The notes under the pieces: model-generated
The model's database searches: none
What the model was told of the DNA's origin: nothing
Seen by the model: only the letters and a program-made list of their open reading frames with translations
Program-made: the position numbers and the translations under genes
Shown here: positions 62,350 to 64,000 of the stretch, in pieces
Position numbering within the stretch: the first letter of the stretch is position 1
Layout of the letters: every line of letters starts with the position of its first letter
NCBI RefSeq assembly: GCF_018362975.1
Contig: NZ_CP074371.1
Location: 558,001 to 622,000, forward strand
DNA length: 64,000 bases
Direction of reading: 5' to 3'
From: Nocardia tengchongensis
GTDB taxonomy: Bacteria; Actinomycetota; Actinomycetes; Mycobacteriales; Mycobacteriaceae

Positions 62350-63632
62350 GTGAAGCTGCTCGCCGACATAACTCCATTACGGAATCCCGACTACCGGAGG
62401 CTCTGGACCACCGGCATCGTCACCGTGATCGGCGCGCAGCTGTCCGTCGTAGCCGTCCCCAAACAGCTCTACGACATCACCCACAGTTCGTCCTACGTGG
62501 GCCTGGCCGGCCTGTTCGGCCTGATCCCGCTCATCGTCTTCGGGCTCTGGGGTGGCGCGCTCGCCGACGCCATGGACCGCCGCAAGATGCTGCTCATCAC
62601 CTCCGCCGGCACCGGCCTGACCGCGCTGGCCTTCTGGGCGCAGGCCGCGGCCGGCCTGAACAACGTGTGGCTGGTGCTGCTCCTGTTCTCGGCCCAGCAG
62701 GCGTTCTTCGCCATGAACCAGCCCGCCCGCAGCGCCATCTACCCGCGGCTGCTGCCGCCCGAGCAGCTGCCGGCGGCCAATTCGCTGAGCATGACGGTCA
62801 TGCAGTTCGGCGCCATCGCGGGACCGGTGCTGGCGGGCATGCTGATTCCGTTCGCGGGCCTGTCCACGCTCTACCTGCTCGACGCCATCGCCCTGCTGGC
62901 CACGCTGTGGGCCTCCTGGAAGCTGCCGCCCATCCCGCCGCACGGCGAGTCCCGGCGCGCGGGCCTGCGCGAGGTTTCGACGGCTTCGCCTACCTGGCCA
63001 CCCAGCGGATTCTGCTGGCCTCCTTCGCGGTGGACGTGGTGGCCATGGTGTTCGGTATGCCGCGCGCCCTGTTCCCGCAGATGGCGCAGGACAGTTTCGG
63101 CGATTCCGCTTCCGGTGGAACGGCTCTGGGCCTGCTGTTCGCGGCCATGTCGGTGGGCGCGGTGCTGGGCGGGGTGTTCTCCGGCTGGCTGTCGCGGGTG
63201 CGGCGGCAGGGCTTGGCCGTGGTGGTCTGCATCGTGCTGTGGGGGCTCGGCATGGTCGGTTTCGGCCTGGCCGTGGGCCTGATCGGGCACGGACTGAGCA
63301 TGACGCTCGCGCTCTGGATCGCGCTGGCCTGCCTGGCCTTCGGCGGCGCGGTGGACATGTTCTCGGCGGCGCTGCGCACCACCATGCTGCAGTCGGTGGC
63401 GACCGACGAGATGCGCGGCCGGCTGCAGGGCGTGTTCATCGTTGTCGTGGCGGGTGGACCGCGCATCGGTGATGTTGCGCACGGTTTCGCGGCCGCGGCG
63501 GTGGGTACCGCGACGGCCGCCGCGGGCGGCGGCGTGCTCGTCGTGATCGGCATGATGGCGGCGGCCGTGGTGTTTCCCGCGTTCGTGCGATACCGGGTGG
63601 CACGTGCCCATTCCGAGGTTCCGGTGGCCTGA
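62350..63632 (+). pseudogene. MFS exporter (EntS-like) interrupted by a one-base frameshift
   Basis: The first 205 codons from the GTG (MKLLADITPLRNPDYRRLWT) encode six membrane helices of an EntS-type MFS exporter. After GLREV (about 62970) the continuing protein is found in another frame: FDGFAYLATQRILLASFAVD through to EVPVA and the stop at 63632. A missing base near 62974-62976 (GAGGT-TTCGAC) explains this, and the whole length plus one base is divisible by three, giving 427 residues. Without correction the first frame continues as an unrelated Trp/Cys-rich sequence. EntS-type carriers export siderophores; the substrate here is not known. It may be a true pseudogene or a sequencing error. 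Confidence 0.85.
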
Positions 63633-63817
63633 CGTCCGGCCTTCATGCACATAGCACATGACCGCCGCTCGCCTCACCTGCGAACGATGTGACTGTGAGG
63701 TAGTCAAGGGACACCCTCATTACTCAGGCGTAGTGGACAGCGGCTAGCGTTGAGGCAAGCGCATCGTGTGTCACCCGCGTCGATGCCTACGGTTTCAAGC
63801 CTGAGAGGGATCCTTCC
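63633..63817. other. Intergenic region upstream of gltA2
   Basis: About 185 bp, no gene. It contains the gltA2 promoter. TAGCGT at 63744-63749 is a possible -10; the spacing to the GTG (about 70 nt) implies a leader, in keeping with the GAGAGGGA ribosome-binding site before the gene. Confidence 0.35.
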
Positions 63818-64000
63818 GTGCCCGCTGAGAACATCATCAACGTCGACGACGACGCCAAGCCGGTACTCCAATACCCGGGCGGCGAGTACCCGATGACCGT
63901 CGCCAAGGCTGTCGAGGGCAATGACGGGATCGACCTGGGCAAGCTGCTCGCCAGCACCGGGTACACCACCTACGACCCCGGTTTCATGAACACCGCGTCG
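63818..64000 (+). CDS. gltA: Citrate synthase GltA2, N-terminal part (runs off the window)
   Basis: GTG at 63818 with GAGAGGGA upstream opens 61 residues in frame to the end: MPAENIINVDDDAKPVLQYP, GGEYPMTVAKAVEGNDGIDL, GKLLASTGYTTYDPGFMNTA. This is the beta-rich N-terminus of type II (hexameric) citrate synthases, closest to actinobacterial GltA2, the main TCA-cycle enzyme. The remaining part lies to the right. Confidence 0.92.
   Translation, partial: MPAENIINVDDDAKPVLQYPGGEYPMTVAKAVEGNDGIDLGKLLASTGYTTYDPGFMNTAS

Overview
The window is high-GC actinobacterial chromosome with many GTG starts and some TTG starts. Gene content points to Nocardia or a close mycolate-containing relative: a WS/DGAT acyltransferase, a mycobacterial-type hemophore-like secreted protein, a four-gene conservon, PrrA/PrrB, SepH, and EchA6 next to AccD3. 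The second half follows, with rearrangements, the gene set I recall from the Mycobacterium tuberculosis Rv0881-Rv0909 region (rRNA methylase, DUF2537, sepH, serC, citA, gltA2, prrBA, accD3, echA6, Rv0906, Rv0909). The species cannot be named from the sequence alone.

Region by region. 1-4750: a truncated SARP-type regulator, a DUF4097 protein, an FO-synthase-like protein that lacks the radical-SAM cysteines, a Baeyer-Villiger-type flavin monooxygenase and an exported dienelactone hydrolase. 4880-8771: small membrane proteins, a zinc/cobalt-type CDF exporter, and an XRE regulator divergent from an SDR. 8788-12600: a degenerate adenylation-domain protein, and an MFS exporter divergent from its MarR regulator with two palindromic operators between them. 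12618-24935: ctaD, secreted proteins, an LLM oxidoreductase, WS/DGAT, a pseudouridine synthase, a cyclic-nucleotide-PDE-like protein preceded by a possible leaderless uORF, an AraC regulator with a second flavin monooxygenase, a YczE-like membrane protein and a LIP-type lipase. 25103-28600: an ECF transporter in two genes (EcfT and a DUF2232-EcfA-EcfA' fusion), then a DGPF/YCII protein and an ECF42-type sigma factor with a matching promoter. 29941-39090: an isochorismatase-fold protein, LigD, an Rv0909-like antitoxin, an MBL protein, EchA6, a flavoprotein, an aldo/keto reductase and AccD3. 39153-44640: a conservon (sensor kinase, Roadblock, DUF742, GTPase) whose kinase carries a long decapeptide repeat tail. 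44982-64000: PrpE, a hemophore-like protein, PrrAB, a truncated YhgE/Pip-like protein, two paralogous RDD proteins, FKBP, an RNA methylase, SepH, SerC, a polysaccharide deacetylase, a frameshifted DUF1272 gene, citrate synthase CitA, PdxH, a frameshifted MFS gene, and the start of a second citrate synthase (GltA2).

The most unusual items are four enzyme-fold proteins with altered or missing catalytic motifs (FO synthase-like, adenylation domain, SDR, isochorismatase-like); the repeat-tailed conservon kinase; a recurrent TANNNT -10 element 6-8 nt before start codons, which implies many leaderless mRNAs and a Cys-Cys uORF; and two single-base frameshifts about 4 kb apart that are either real lesions or assembly errors. 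No rRNA, tRNA, CRISPR array, prophage or insertion sequence was seen.
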